Assembly: GCA_000434555.1 (NCBI GenBank)
Contig: FR880118.1
Span: 148,013-212,012, forward strand
From: Clostridium sp. CAG:524
GTDB taxonomy: Bacteria; Bacillota_I; Bacilli_A; RF39; UBA660
Length of the DNA: 64,000 nt
Direction of reading: 5' to 3'
Positions 46,950 to 56,037 of the stretch are shown here, piece after piece. Every line of letters begins with the position of its first letter. The stretch's first letter is position 1. The notes beneath the pieces were generated by a model. That model saw only the letters and a program-made list of their open reading frames with translations, did no database searches and was not told the origin of the DNA. The position numbers were made by a program, and so were the translations under genes.

Positions 46950-48162
46950 AATTCTCTATAATAACTCTATCTTTATCCCTTTCATTCATAGTTATCTTAA
47001 CTGTATATCTTGATAATTCATTCTTATCATATATTTTATTTTCTTTAAGATTTTCTAAATATACACTTAATCTATCTCTATAATCAAGTGATAATGATAC
47101 ATATATATCATTCACATTCTTTTTCATATAATAGTCATAATAACTTTCATAATATTTAGTTTCAATAGTAATTTTATTATCTAATGTATTATCATATTCT
47201 ATAGTATATTTAGTATCATAATGACTATTAAATGATATACGAGTTATTTTATCTAAATTACTTGGTAAACTTATCTTTTCATATTTTCTTGTCATTGTAT
47301 ATTTATCACTAACATCTTTAACGATATCTATTTTAGATATTTGTTTCATAAATAATGAAATACCACATGCGATAATAATAAGTGTTAATATTACTGATAT
47401 TAGCGTCCATTTAATACTTATCTTTTTACCTATTATCAATTTATTTACCAATATAACAATTATCAATAATAATAAATCTACTCCAAATAAAGCAATATTA
47501 AATCCATAATACTTAATACCATCAAGTATAGCAAACATACTAGACATTAATAATACAGTTACCCATAACCATATAAATAATAAACAAATTATTAACAATG
47601 TTCCAAGTGTTCTAAAAACAATTCTTCTAATTCTTTTATCTTTAGATTCAAATATTTTCTTTTCAGTTATGCTTTCAACAATATTAGGAAGTTCTTCTTT
47701 TACTTCTTCTTTAGTTTCAATTATATTTTCTTTTAAAGTATCTTTATCTTTCTTTTTAAAATTAAATTTACTTTTTAATACTTTGAATATATTTTCTCTT
47801 TTAACTTTTTCTTTTCTAACTTTATTTTTCTTTTCTTTTTTGATTTTTTCTTTCTTTATCTTTTCTTTTTTAGGTTTTTCTTTTTTCTCTTTTTTAGTAA
47901 ATTGAATATCTTTAGTGATAAATTCTTTTACATTATTAAAAAATATTTTTATTTTACCATTTGATTTTAATGATTGTATTTCTTTTTCTGCGACTAAGTC
48001 TGTTGAACCTAATTCTTTTAATATATCTACTATTCTTCTATTATTAGATTTTTCTTCATGAATAATATTTCTATATTTTTCAATTATTTTATTCCTATCT
48101 TTTTTAGAAATACCACTAAGTTTATTTTCTAAATCATTCAGAAACTTCTTTTCCTTTTTCAT
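46948..48162 (-). CDS. Membrane protein with N-terminal HAAS/DUF1700-like domain
   Basis: 404 aa. Residues about 1-65 (FLNDLENKLSGISKKDRNKIIEKY...ILKELGSTDLVAEKEI) match the HAAS/DUF1700 helical domain, which usually works with PadR-type regulators. A long Lys/Glu-rich linker (about 85-140) follows, then three or four membrane segments (about 185-275) and an extracytoplasmic domain of about 120 residues. No PadR gene lies next to it. AAGGTG precedes the ATG. Confidence 0.78.
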   Translation of the reverse strand: MKKEKKFLNDLENKLSGISKKDRNKIIEKYRNIIHEEKSNNRRIVDILKELGSTDLVAEKEIQSLKSNGKIKIFFNNVKEFITKDIQFTKKEKKEKPKKEKIKKEKIKKEKKNKVRKEKVKRENIFKVLKSKFNFKKKDKDTLKENIIETKEEVKEELPNIVESITEKKIFESKDKRIRRIVFRTLGTLLIICLLFIWLWVTVLLMSSMFAILDGIKYYGFNIALFGVDLLLLIIVILVNKLIIGKKISIKWTLISVILTLIIIACGISLFMKQISKIDIVKDVSDKYTMTRKYEKISLPSNLDKITRISFNSHYDTKYTIEYDNTLDNKITIETKYYESYYDYYMKKNVNDIYVSLSLDYRDRLSVYLENLKENKIYDKNELSRYTVKITMNERDKDRVIIEN

Positions 48163-48193
48163 ATTATCACCTTTTTAAATATTATATTGTTTA

Positions 48194-48844
48194 CTAATTA
48201 AAAATATAATCTAATTGTTTACTTATAGATTTTTTTATTTTATTGAAGATATTTTTAAATAAGTTTTTAAATATTTTTCTTATATCTTTTAATAATTCAT
48301 TTATTATTGAATCTTCTGTTTCACTTTCAGTAACTTTTTTTGTAGTTTTCTCTATTTTTTTGGTTGTTGTTTCTTCTTCTAAACTCCACACTCCAAGTTT
48401 TTTACTTTTAGCAATACTTTCTTCTTTTTTTAAATCTTCAGTATACTTATAATCTCCATATAGATAAGCCACCTTAGCATATCCAAGTGATACTAAATCT
48501 TTTTGAAGTAATGTATCATCTGTAAATACCCATCCTAAAGCCCTATTATATTTATCTGTTTTAGTACTTCCTTCATCATATTCAATTTCTAATTTTTTAG
48601 CATTCTTAACTTTATCACAAGTATAATTACTTGCTTCTTTACCAAATGGTTGTTCACCTTTAGTAGGATGTACAGTTTCAGGAGTATCTATTGCTAAAAA
48701 TCTTACTGTAGTTTTTTTATTATCAAGCATTACTTTAATAGTATCTCCATCAACGCATGCTTCAAATTTAACTGAAACTCTTTCTGCATAAACATTTGTT
48801 ATAAATAAACAAAAAAATAAAAATATCATTACTACTTTCTTCAT
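48194..48844 (-). CDS. Secreted thermonuclease-like (SNase) protein
   Basis: A 216-aa protein with a signal peptide (MKKVVMIFLFFCLFITNVYA). The nuclease core has ACVDGDTIKV, VRFLAIDTPET, TDKYNRALGW and a YGDYKY...LKKEE block, carrying the Asp, Arg and Glu residues of staphylococcal nuclease. A low-complexity Thr/Lys tail and a basic amphipathic helix end the protein. It would degrade extracellular DNA or RNA. The ribosome binding site is weak. Confidence 0.9.
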   Translation of the reverse strand: MKKVVMIFLFFCLFITNVYAERVSVKFEACVDGDTIKVMLDNKKTTVRFLAIDTPETVHPTKGEQPFGKEASNYTCDKVKNAKKLEIEYDEGSTKTDKYNRALGWVFTDDTLLQKDLVSLGYAKVAYLYGDYKYTEDLKKEESIAKSKKLGVWSLEEETTTKKIEKTTKKVTESETEDSIINELLKDIRKIFKNLFKNIFNKIKKSISKQLDYIFN

Positions 48845-48885
48845 AATGATATTTTAGCATTTTTTATACTTTAAAAAAAGCCTTT

Positions 48886-49194
48886 TTAACTTAATTCATT
48901 CATTTTATTTGAATATTTAGTATAAGATTTTTCTATTTTAGTATCTTCTTCAGGTGTTATAGTATACCATCCTTTAGTAAACATAAAATTATAAATATCA
49001 CGAGCCATATCTTTTGTATCTTCAAATATACTCATTATCTTTTTATATAGATATTTATTACTCATTTCATTAATGGCTACACTATAACTATTTGATATAT
49101 TCTTTTCACATAATAATATATCATTTAATATATCTTCGTCATTTAAACATTCATCTTTTTGTATTTTAGTTTCTTCATTTTTAATTTGTTTCAT
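48886..49194 (-). CDS. CotF-like spore coat family protein
   Basis: A 102-aa helical protein: DEDILNDILLCEKNISNSYSVAINEM and a C-terminal MFTKGWYTITPEE fit the CotF coat-protein family (PF07875). AGGAG is 7 nt before the ATG. It follows a second small CotF-type gene by 10 nt, as a pair. Confidence 0.82.
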   Translation of the reverse strand: MKQIKNEETKIQKDECLNDEDILNDILLCEKNISNSYSVAINEMSNKYLYKKIMSIFEDTKDMARDIYNFMFTKGWYTITPEEDTKIEKSYTKYSNKMNELS

Positions 49195-49204
49195 AAAATT
49201 TCTC

Positions 49205-49402
49205 CTATCCGATTAAATCTAATAATTCTTTATAATGTTTAGCATGCATCTTTTTAGCTTTAGTAAGAATTTCTTCTGTTTCACTATCACAGACACATTC
49301 TAAATATGAATATATTTTCTTATTCATAATAAGATTCCAATTAAGCATATCTTCTATATATAATAGGTCTTTTATGCTTATTATATTTGGTATTTCTTTC
49401 AT
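49205..49402 (-). CDS. Small CotF-associated helical protein
   Basis: A 65-aa helical protein (IEDMLNWNLIMNKKIYSYLE...HAKHYKELLDLIG) resembling the short partner encoded beside CotF-like genes in Firmicutes. GGAGGT is 7 nt before the ATG. First gene of the two-gene unit. Confidence 0.72.
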   Translation of the reverse strand: MKEIPNIISIKDLLYIEDMLNWNLIMNKKIYSYLECVCDSETEEILTKAKKMHAKHYKELLDLIG

Positions 49403-49471
49403 TATTTTTACCTCCTAGTAATATTATTTACAATGTTGAATATAATAATAATGTAAAAATTATCCAAAATA

Positions 49472-49498
49472 TTAGCACTTACTATTGACAAGTGCTAA
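49472..49498. promoter_or_regulatory. CIRCE operator (HrcA binding site)
   Basis: TTAGCACTT, nine bases, AAGTGCTAA: a perfect 9-9-9 inverted repeat of the CIRCE class (consensus TTAGCACTC-N9-GAGTGCTAA, with the inner pair changed symmetrically). It overlaps the -35 box of the hsp20 promoter, as expected for repression by HrcA. Confidence 0.92.
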
Positions 49499-49512
49499 TT
49501 ATTGAGTATAAT
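49485..49512 (+). promoter_or_regulatory. hsp20 promoter
   Basis: TTGACA (49485-49490) inside the CIRCE spacer, 16-nt spacer, TATAAT (49507-49512). Confidence 0.85.
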
Positions 49513-49536
49513 TATAATTGTTAGGAGATGAAAATT

Positions 49537-49932
49537 ATGAGTTTATTACCAGAAAAATTTTATTTAGATGATTTCTTTGATGATTTTGTACCAATGCCAA
49601 AAATGCCTAAGAATGAATTGAAATGTGATATTTATGAAAAAGGAGGTAGAGTTCATATTGAACTTGATGTTCCTGGATTTAACAAAGAAGATGTTAAAGT
49701 AGACCTTGATGATGGTATTCTTACTATAGCTGCTTCTAAACATGAAGATAAAGAAGAAAAAGAAAAGAATTACTATCGTAAAGAAAGATCATTTGGTTCA
49801 TTCAAGAGACAATTTAATGTTGGTAACGTTAAAGAAAATGAAATAGATGCTAAATTCAATAATGGTGTCTTAAAAATAAGTTTTCCTAAAGAAGAACAAA
49901 AACAATCAAAGAAATTCATTGCAATAAAATAA
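49537..49932 (+). CDS. Hsp20/alpha-crystallin family small heat-shock protein
   Basis: A 131-aa ATP-independent holdase. The alpha-crystallin domain spans about 30-125, with HIELDVPGFNKEDVKVDLDDGILTI and FNNGVLKISFPK. The ATG at 49537 lies 9 nt after GGAG; the ATG at 49528 touches the box and is rejected. Expression is predicted to be HrcA-controlled. Confidence 0.94.
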   Translation: MSLLPEKFYLDDFFDDFVPMPKMPKNELKCDIYEKGGRVHIELDVPGFNKEDVKVDLDDGILTIAASKHEDKEEKEKNYYRKERSFGSFKRQFNVGNVKENEIDAKFNNGVLKISFPKEEQKQSKKFIAIK

Positions 49933-49949
49933 ATAATTAAAATAATATG

Positions 49950-49985
49950 AAAGATACTTCAATTCAAAATGAGGTATCTTTTTTT
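49950..49985 (+). terminator. Terminator of hsp20
   Basis: 11-bp stem 49950-49960/49971-49981 (one G-T pair) and T run. Confidence 0.8.
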
Positions 49986-49991
49986 GTTGGA

Positions 49992-50386
49992 TTAGCCAAT
50001 TCGGAAAGCTGGAGAAACGCCGATAGCACCTTTCGCAGAGCTGCTAAAATAGTTACCGCTGGTGGAGACGCCAAAGAAAGAAGAATCAGTTCTAGAATAG
50101 GCCGAACGGAGAAACCAAATATTAGCAGTAGATCCATTTTTCTTTTTTGCTTCATTTCTATTACTAGTTGTTACTCCATGTACTGTATAATAATCCAATT
50201 GTCTTGTTAAATCTTTTGTTGCACCATATAATGCTTCACTAATTGTTTTCCATGAATCTATCGCAAATGAATTAGGGGTTGGGATATATTTATCAGAATA
50301 TCAGTAAAGTATCCTAGATTACTTATTACAATAAGTACTAAAATAACAGCAAAATATTTTTGGAGGAAATTAACTACTCTATTCAT
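49992..50386 (-). pseudogene. Decayed DUF6273-type secreted protein gene
   Basis: The minus strand encodes a basic, hydrophobic N-terminus from ATG at 50386 (MNRVVNFLQKYFAVILVLIV). After a frameshift near 50300 the other frame continues to a typical DUF6273 C-terminus (GSTANIWFLRSAYSRTDSS ... GAIGVSPAFRIG) ending at 49992. The C-terminal part is richer in GC than its surroundings, a sign of transfer. The middle of a normal DUF6273 protein is missing, so this is a truncated and frameshifted remnant. Confidence 0.65.
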
Positions 50387-50410
50387 AGGACTATTGTAAC
50401 ACATTTAAAA

Positions 50411-50444
50411 GCAAAACAAAAGATATAAGCTATACCTATATCTT
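50411..50444 (-). terminator. Terminator of ychF
   Basis: 8-bp stem 50420-50427/50437-50444 with a T-rich minus-strand tail; it touches the gene stop. Confidence 0.6.
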
Positions 50445-51549
50445 ACTTTGTCACATTGAATCTAAACAAGCAAATATCTCCATCTTGCATTACATAATCT
50501 TTTCCTTCTAGTCTTGCTCTGCCTGCTTCTTTGACTCTTTGTTCATTTCCATATTTTATTAAATCATCATAACTCATTACTTCAGCTTTAATAAATCCTT
50601 TTTCAAAATCAGTATGTATAAGACCAGCACATTCTGGAGCTTTCATACCATCTTTAAAAGTCCATGCTCTTACTTCATCTTTACCTACTGTGAAGAAAGT
50701 TTTAAGTCCAAGTAAATGATATGTATTATGAATTAATTGGTCAAGACCACTATTTTGAATACCTAAATCTCTTAAGAATTCTTTTTTATCTTCTTCGTCA
50801 AGTTCAGTAAGTTCACTTTCTATTTTAGCAGACATAAGTACTACTGATGATTTTTCACTTGCTGCATATTCACGTACTGAATTTACATAAGGATTATCAT
50901 TTCCTACTAAATCTTCTTCACTTACATTTGCTAAATATATAAATGGCTTATTAGTTATAAGATTATATGTTTTGATAAGTTTTGTTTCTTTTTCATCAAA
51001 TTCTTCAAGTCTTAACATTTTTCCTTGACTTAATATATCTTTTAATTTCTTTAGAAGAGAAACTTCATAAAGACCTTCTTTGTCATTTGAAGTTGTAGCT
51101 TTCTTTTCAATCTTATTAAGTCTATTTTCAACTATTTCTAAGTCACTTAATATAAGTTCATAGTTTACTATTTCTATATCTCTTTTTGGATCGATAGTTC
51201 CTTCTACATGAATTATATCTTTATTTTCAAAACATCTTACTACTTGTACTATAGCATCAACTTCTCTTATGTTAGCTAGAAATTTATTACCTAACCCTTC
51301 ACCAGTAGAAGCTCCTTTTACTAGTCCTGCTATATCAATAAATTCATATTGTGTTGGTATTAACCTTTCTGGTTGATATAATTCATTTAATGTTTCTAAT
51401 CTTTTATCTGGTACAGTAACTATTCCAACATTTGGATCAATTGTCGCAAATGGATAGTTTGCTGCTAAAATATTTTTCTTTGTAATAGCATTAAATAATG
51501 TACTTTTTCCTACATTAGGTAATCCTATTATTCCTGCTTTAAGCGCCAT
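50443..51549 (-). CDS. ychF: Redox-regulated ribosome-binding ATPase YchF
   Basis: An Obg-family P-loop protein that prefers [31 protein letters not shown] and NVSEEDL are G motifs, the last lacking the canonical NKxD as expected for YchF. The C-terminal TGS-like domain ([14 protein letters not shown]...[16 protein letters not shown]) is intact; 368 aa is normal. GGGGTG precedes the ATG. It overlaps the AbgT gene by 11 nt. Confidence 0.95.
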   Translation of the reverse strand: MALKAGIIGLPNVGKSTLFNAITKKNILAANYPFATIDPNVGIVTVPDKRLETLNELYQPERLIPTQYEFIDIAGLVKGASTGEGLGNKFLANIREVDAIVQVVRCFENKDIIHVEGTIDPKRDIEIVNYELILSDLEIVENRLNKIEKKATTSNDKEGLYEVSLLKKLKDILSQGKMLRLEEFDEKETKLIKTYNLITNKPFIYLANVSEEDLVGNDNPYVNSVREYAASEKSSVVLMSAKIESELTELDEEDKKEFLRDLGIQNSGLDQLIHNTYHLLGLKTFFTVGKDEVRAWTFKDGMKAPECAGLIHTDFEKGFIKAEVMSYDDLIKYGNEQRVKEAGRARLEGKDYVMQDGDICLFRFNVTK

Positions 51550-53068
51550 AAATCACCCCTGGGTAAGACCCTATACCTATTGGAAGACCAATTAGATACC
51601 AACCTATTAAAATTAATATCCATATTATACTAATATATGTAGCATAAGGTACCATATATTTCGTACAACCTGATATTGTTGTTGTTTCATTTGTATTATA
51701 TTTTTCCATAAATGCTATATAGACTGCAAAATATAAGAACAATGGTGTAAGTCCATTTGTTAATGATTCAGCAGCCACAAAAGTCACTTGTGAAAATTCT
51801 GGACTTATACTTGCATTCATAAATAATGTTACAAGTGATCCTGATAATATTTGCCACTTACTTAGTGAACCTGGTAAAAATAAATTACCTATTCCAACTA
51901 AAATAACTGTCATTAATATAAGTGGTGCTCCTGTAAAGTTAAGTCCACCTATTATTTTAGAAATAGATGCTACTATTACAGTACCAATTTGACTTTCTTC
52001 AAATACATTTATGAATAATGATGCAAAGAATAATAATACTAGAATACTTCCTATACCATCAAGTGAGTATCCTAAACTTTCTGTTACATCTTTACTATTC
52101 TTTATTGTTTTTGTCATAAGACCATATCCATAACCAACTATTACAAATAACATTGTTACTATGAATATAAATCCTTTATTAAATAATGAATTTGCTCCAA
52201 AAAGCATATCAATATATTTTGTAGCACCATTGTCAAGTAATGCTCCTGATAATGGTAATCCTGGTATTATCATATAAACTATTAATAATATATATAATAT
52301 ACCTGCTCCGAGTCCTATAATTAACCCTCTAAGTTCTTTATTCGTTATTTTTAATTCTTCTTCAGTGCTTTCATATCTTGGAAGTCTTGGCATAATTTTC
52401 TTTTCAGTTACTGTAGTAAATACAATCGATACAATTATAAGTGCTAGTATCATTATAAATAATGAAAAGAATGTTCCAATCGCATAATTTTGATCTAATG
52501 TATGTGCTGCATTTAATGTAAGTTCTAAAAGTGAACTATCATTTGCTGATAAAAATACATTAATACCTGCTCCAAAAGAAAGAGATGCGAATGTTGCTAT
52601 AATTCCTCCAAGTGGATTACGCCTACCATATTTAAATAATAATGCTCCAAGAGGTAACATTATAACAAATCCTATATTTCCAAGTAATGAAAATATTAAA
52701 CATAAGAATACTAATATAAATGTTATTGTATTCTTTTTTGAATTTCTTGTTAACATCGTAAAAAATGTCTTTAAGAATCCTGTCTTTTCTAATATACCTA
52801 TACCTATTAATACTATTATTAACGCACCCAATGGTTCAAAGTTAACAAATCCACTTACTGCTGTTGTTACAATATGTTTAATACCTGATGTACTAAATAG
52901 ACTCTTTACTTCTACTACATTATTTACAAGTTCACCAGTTACTTTATTAACTGAAGTATATTCTGATTGTATATTTAATAGATGTAAGAATCCACTAATC
53001 AATATTGTAGCAAATATAAGAATAATAAATGATACTATAGGACTTAATTTCTTTTTTGTTTTGAACAT
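51539..53068 (-). CDS. AbgT family transporter
   Basis: A 509-aa protein with about 12 membrane segments. VTTAVSGFVNFEPLGALIIVLIGIGILEKTGFL, PLGALLFKYGRRNPLGGI, SANDSSLLELT and GNLFLPGSLSKW correspond to the conserved hairpins of the AbgT family (p-aminobenzoyl-glutamate uptake or sulfonamide export). Which activity applies here cannot be told. GAGG is 8 nt before the ATG; the gene overlaps DUF951 by one base. Confidence 0.9.
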   Translation of the reverse strand: MFKTKKKLSPIVSFIILIFATILISGFLHLLNIQSEYTSVNKVTGELVNNVVEVKSLFSTSGIKHIVTTAVSGFVNFEPLGALIIVLIGIGILEKTGFLKTFFTMLTRNSKKNTITFILVFLCLIFSLLGNIGFVIMLPLGALLFKYGRRNPLGGIIATFASLSFGAGINVFLSANDSSLLELTLNAAHTLDQNYAIGTFFSLFIMILALIIVSIVFTTVTEKKIMPRLPRYESTEEELKITNKELRGLIIGLGAGILYILLIVYMIIPGLPLSGALLDNGATKYIDMLFGANSLFNKGFIFIVTMLFVIVGYGYGLMTKTIKNSKDVTESLGYSLDGIGSILVLLFFASLFINVFEESQIGTVIVASISKIIGGLNFTGAPLILMTVILVGIGNLFLPGSLSKWQILSGSLVTLFMNASISPEFSQVTFVAAESLTNGLTPLFLYFAVYIAFMEKYNTNETTTISGCTKYMVPYATYISIIWILILIGWYLIGLPIGIGSYPGVIYGA

Positions 53069-53253
53069 TAATATTCCTCTACTTTCTTAAGTTTTTTATC
53101 AAACTCTATTCTATCCATCATTATACTTCTACCACATTTAATACATTTTATTTTTATATCAACACCAACTCTTGTTATTTCCCAAAGGTTAGTTCCACAT
53201 GGATGTGGTTTTCTCATAATGACTTTACTTCCTATTTTATACTCTTTATTCAT
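53068..53253 (-). CDS. DUF951 family protein
   Basis: A 61-aa protein: YKIGSKVIMRKPHPCGTNLWEITRVGVDIKIKC is the DUF951 signature, with Cys ligands in PCG and CIKC that suggest a zinc site. Commonly found between parB and ychF in Firmicutes, as here. The ATG at 53253 follows the parB stop directly; an ATG at 53265 is the alternative. Confidence 0.9.
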   Translation of the reverse strand: MNKEYKIGSKVIMRKPHPCGTNLWEITRVGVDIKIKCIKCGRSIMMDRIEFDKKLKKVEEY

Positions 53254-53254
53254 A

Positions 53255-54148
53255 TTAATCAACATTCACTTCTACTTTTAATATTTCAAGTATTCTTTCT
53301 AAATCTTTTTCACTATTAAAAGGTATAACTATTTTTTTATTTTTAATTCTTACTCTATTACCTATTTTATCAGTAAATGCTTCTTCTACATAGTTATAAC
53401 TATTTTCATTCTTAATTTTTACTATAGCATTTTTTCTCTTATAGTCAGGATTTTGCACTAAGTTTTCTAGTTCTCTTACTGATAAATGATTCAATTTTAT
53501 TTTTTCAGCAAGTTCTGTTATTAATTCTTCATTTTCTAGTTTACTTAATATTTTAGCATGTCCTGCGCTTATTAATCCATGTAGTATATCATTTTTTACT
53601 GATTCTGGAAGATTTAAAAGACCGACCATATTTGTTATATATGTTCTACTTTTTCCTATTTTATTTGCTAGTTCTTCTTGTGTTACATTAAGTACTTTTA
53701 GTAAGTTAGAATATGCTTCTGCTTCTTCTATTGCTGTTAAGTTTTCTCTTTGAATATTTTCAAGAAGTGCTATTTGCATCATTTCACTATCAGTAAATTC
53801 TTTTATAATTGCTGGTATTGTTTCTAGTCCTGCTAGTTCACTTGCTTTCTTCCTTCTTTCTCCAGCGACAATTTCATAACCTTTAATACTTTTAGTAACG
53901 ATAATAGGTTCTAGTACACCATATTCTTTAATTGAATTAGCAAGTTCTACTAATTTTTCTTGATCGAACTTTTGTCTTGGTTGATATGGATTACTACGAA
54001 GTTCTGATAATTTTACCTCCACAATGTCATCTTTAGGTGTATTTTCTACTATTTCCTCAATTGGATCAATTGGTCCACTATAAAGAGACTCATTACTAAA
54101 TAATTGTTCTAATCCCTTTCCTAATGCTTTTCTCTTATTTGTTTCCAT
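53255..54148 (-). CDS. parB: Chromosome partitioning protein ParB
   Basis: A CTPase clamp loading at parS near the origin. 297 aa: N-terminal GLGKGL-type start (RKALGKGLEQLF), ParB box LRSNPYQPR, GERRKKASELAG, a helix-turn-helix region (LTAIEEAEAY...TQEELANKIGKSRTYITNMVGLLNLP) and the C-terminal dimerization domain. The ATG at 54148 with GAGGTG 9 nt upstream is chosen over a TTG at 54157. No parS (TGTTTCACGTGAAACA) was noticed in this window. Confidence 0.95.
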   Translation of the reverse strand: METNKRKALGKGLEQLFSNESLYSGPIDPIEEIVENTPKDDIVEVKLSELRSNPYQPRQKFDQEKLVELANSIKEYGVLEPIIVTKSIKGYEIVAGERRKKASELAGLETIPAIIKEFTDSEMMQIALLENIQRENLTAIEEAEAYSNLLKVLNVTQEELANKIGKSRTYITNMVGLLNLPESVKNDILHGLISAGHAKILSKLENEELITELAEKIKLNHLSVRELENLVQNPDYKRKNAIVKIKNENSYNYVEEAFTDKIGNRVRIKNKKIVIPFNSEKDLERILEILKVEVNVD

Positions 54149-54923
54149 TTCTATCAATCACCTCTTTAGCTAAATTTAGATAAGCTAGTGCTCCTTTACT
54201 TTTTGGATCATATTCTATAATTGGTTTTCCATGTGATGGAGCTTCTACTAATTTTACTAATCTTGGAATAATTGTACTAAATACTTTTTCATTAAAGAAT
54301 TTGCGAACATCTTCTACTACTTCTAGTCCTAGTAATGTTCTTCCATCTAGCATTGTTAGAAGTACTCCTTCTATATCAAGTGCTGGATTAATCTTCTTTT
54401 GTATTTGAAGTATTGTATGAAGAAGTTGATTAACTCCATCTAAACTATAAAATTCACATTGAATTGGTATTATTACTGAATCAGATGCAGCTAGAGCATT
54501 AACTGTTAATGTTCCTAAACTAGGTAAACAATCTATAATAATATAATCATATCTATCTCTTATTGTATTTAATTGTTGTTTTAATTGTTCAGTTATTATA
54601 AATTCTTTATCTTGAAATCCTATTTGAAATAATTCCATTTCAGCACCTGCTAAATCTATAACAGATGGTACTATACTTAAGTTTTTAAATGGTGTTTTAT
54701 ATATAGCTTCTTTTATTTCACAATCTCCAACTATTACATTATATATACTCTTTTTTATTTTTGATCTATCTATACCAAGTCCTGTAGTACTATTACTTTG
54801 AGGATCAAGGTCTATTAATAAAACTTTTTTCCCTAGATGTCCTAGTGAACTGGATAAGTTAATACTTGTCGTTGTCTTGCCTACGCCACCTTTTTGGTTT
54901 ACTAATGATATTACTTTTCCCAC
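54135..54923 (-). CDS. parA: Chromosome partitioning ATPase ParA (Soj)
   Basis: A deviant Walker A ATPase: VNQKGGVGKTTTSIN (about residues 8-22), LLIDLDPQSNST and IIDCLPSLGTLT. 262 aa. The start codon is GTG at 54923, with AGAGGT 8 nt before it. It overlaps parB by 14 nt. First gene of the parA-parB-DUF951-abgT-ychF run, all overlapping or adjacent. Confidence 0.96.
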   Translation of the reverse strand: MGKVISLVNQKGGVGKTTTSINLSSSLGHLGKKVLLIDLDPQSNSTTGLGIDRSKIKKSIYNVIVGDCEIKEAIYKTPFKNLSIVPSVIDLAGAEMELFQIGFQDKEFIITEQLKQQLNTIRDRYDYIIIDCLPSLGTLTVNALAASDSVIIPIQCEFYSLDGVNQLLHTILQIQKKINPALDIEGVLLTMLDGRTLLGLEVVEDVRKFFNEKVFSTIIPRLVKLVEAPSHGKPIIEYDPKSKGALAYLNLAKEVIDRNGNK

Positions 54924-54990
54924 GTCTATTTACCTCTCTATCTATTCAATATTTTAACATATAATATTACTTTTTTAAACAAGAAAAAAA

Positions 54991-55932
54991 CTATTTTTGT
55001 AATTTAATAGTCTTTTCACATTTTTTTAATAGTTCATTTCTTATATATATTATAGACTCTCTTATATCTTCAGTAGCTGGAATACTCTTAAATATAAGAT
55101 TTAAACTTTCTAAATGTTCATTATTATTAATAAGTCTAATTAATTCTTGTAAGTCTTCTATAGTAATAAGTCCTAATTTATAATAATAATATATTTGTAT
55201 CGCAAGTGTTTCTCCTGTTAAATATATTATTATAGCAGATAAATCATAAAAGTTTTTAGATGCTTTTTCACTAGATTCCTCTAAAGTTGTTAACATAAAT
55301 GATTTACTTCTTTCACTTTCATATTCTTTTATTACATTTAACATTGCATTTGATTTATCTTTTATACTAAGTAATCTAAGTGCTATTGGAGAAGATAAAT
55401 ATTCTTCATATAATTTATTTTGTTTTAAATAGTCGTAAAATAACATTTCATGTGATATTGATATTGCTTCTGTAAATAAGAATCCATCTACTGAAACTCC
55501 ATTTAGGTAAACTATATAATGCATAAATTCATGTACTATAATAAAGGCATCATTTATATCATGATAAAGTGGTATATTTATTGTATGATTACCATTATGT
55601 CTTGCATAATAAGCTTCATCACCATATTCTTTAAGCTTTTTTTTATCAGTTATATCATATATATTAACAACACCATTATTCATAAGTTCTTCTAATAATA
55701 TTGGATATGTTGGATTAATTTTCATTAAGAAATCTTTTACTATATTAAGTGTTTCACTAAGTGACATATAATTTATTTTATTTCTTTTTTCTACTAATTC
55801 ATCCTGATAATCTTTACATTCACTATATATAATACGTGATACATTCTTATAATAATCTATATTATTAAAAAGTAATTTTAATATTTCAGAATCTTTATGA
55901 AATAAAAGTACATTTGTAAGTAATCTTTTCAT
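54991..55932 (-). CDS. Putative zinc metalloprotease (HExxH)
   Basis: A 313-aa helical protein with VHEFMHYIVYLNG (HExxH, about residue 138) followed by EAISISHEMLFYDYL, whose Glu is in place for the third zinc ligand of gluzincin (M3-like) peptidases. No signal peptide. It is shorter than M3 oligopeptidases (about 560-600 aa), so it is a distant or minimal relative. Substrate unknown. Confidence 0.78.
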   Translation of the reverse strand: MKRLLTNVLLFHKDSEILKLLFNNIDYYKNVSRIIYSECKDYQDELVEKRNKINYMSLSETLNIVKDFLMKINPTYPILLEELMNNGVVNIYDITDKKKLKEYGDEAYYARHNGNHTINIPLYHDINDAFIIVHEFMHYIVYLNGVSVDGFLFTEAISISHEMLFYDYLKQNKLYEEYLSSPIALRLLSIKDKSNAMLNVIKEYESERSKSFMLTTLEESSEKASKNFYDLSAIIIYLTGETLAIQIYYYYKLGLITIEDLQELIRLINNNEHLESLNLIFKSIPATEDIRESIIYIRNELLKKCEKTIKLQK

Positions 55933-56001
55933 ATATGCTTTTTTGCCTTTCTATTAACTTTGTATTCTAGCATATATTAACTTTATTTAAAAGAAAAATT
56001 A

Positions 56002-56037
56002 CATTCAAAAACTATGAATTATTTTTTCATAGTTTTC
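56002..56037 (-). terminator. Terminator of the COG2509 gene
   Basis: 11-bp stem 56008-56018/56026-56036, overlapping the stop codon; a short T tract on the minus strand. Confidence 0.6.

Noticed and set aside
49947..50210. Plus-strand frame of 87 codons over the DUF6273 remnant
   Set aside because: It is the shadow of the minus-strand coding remnant, has no ribosome binding site and starts inside the hsp20 terminator.
53255..54923. parS sites around parAB
   Set aside because: The palindrome TGTTTCACGTGAAACA or near variants was not seen by eye in the window.
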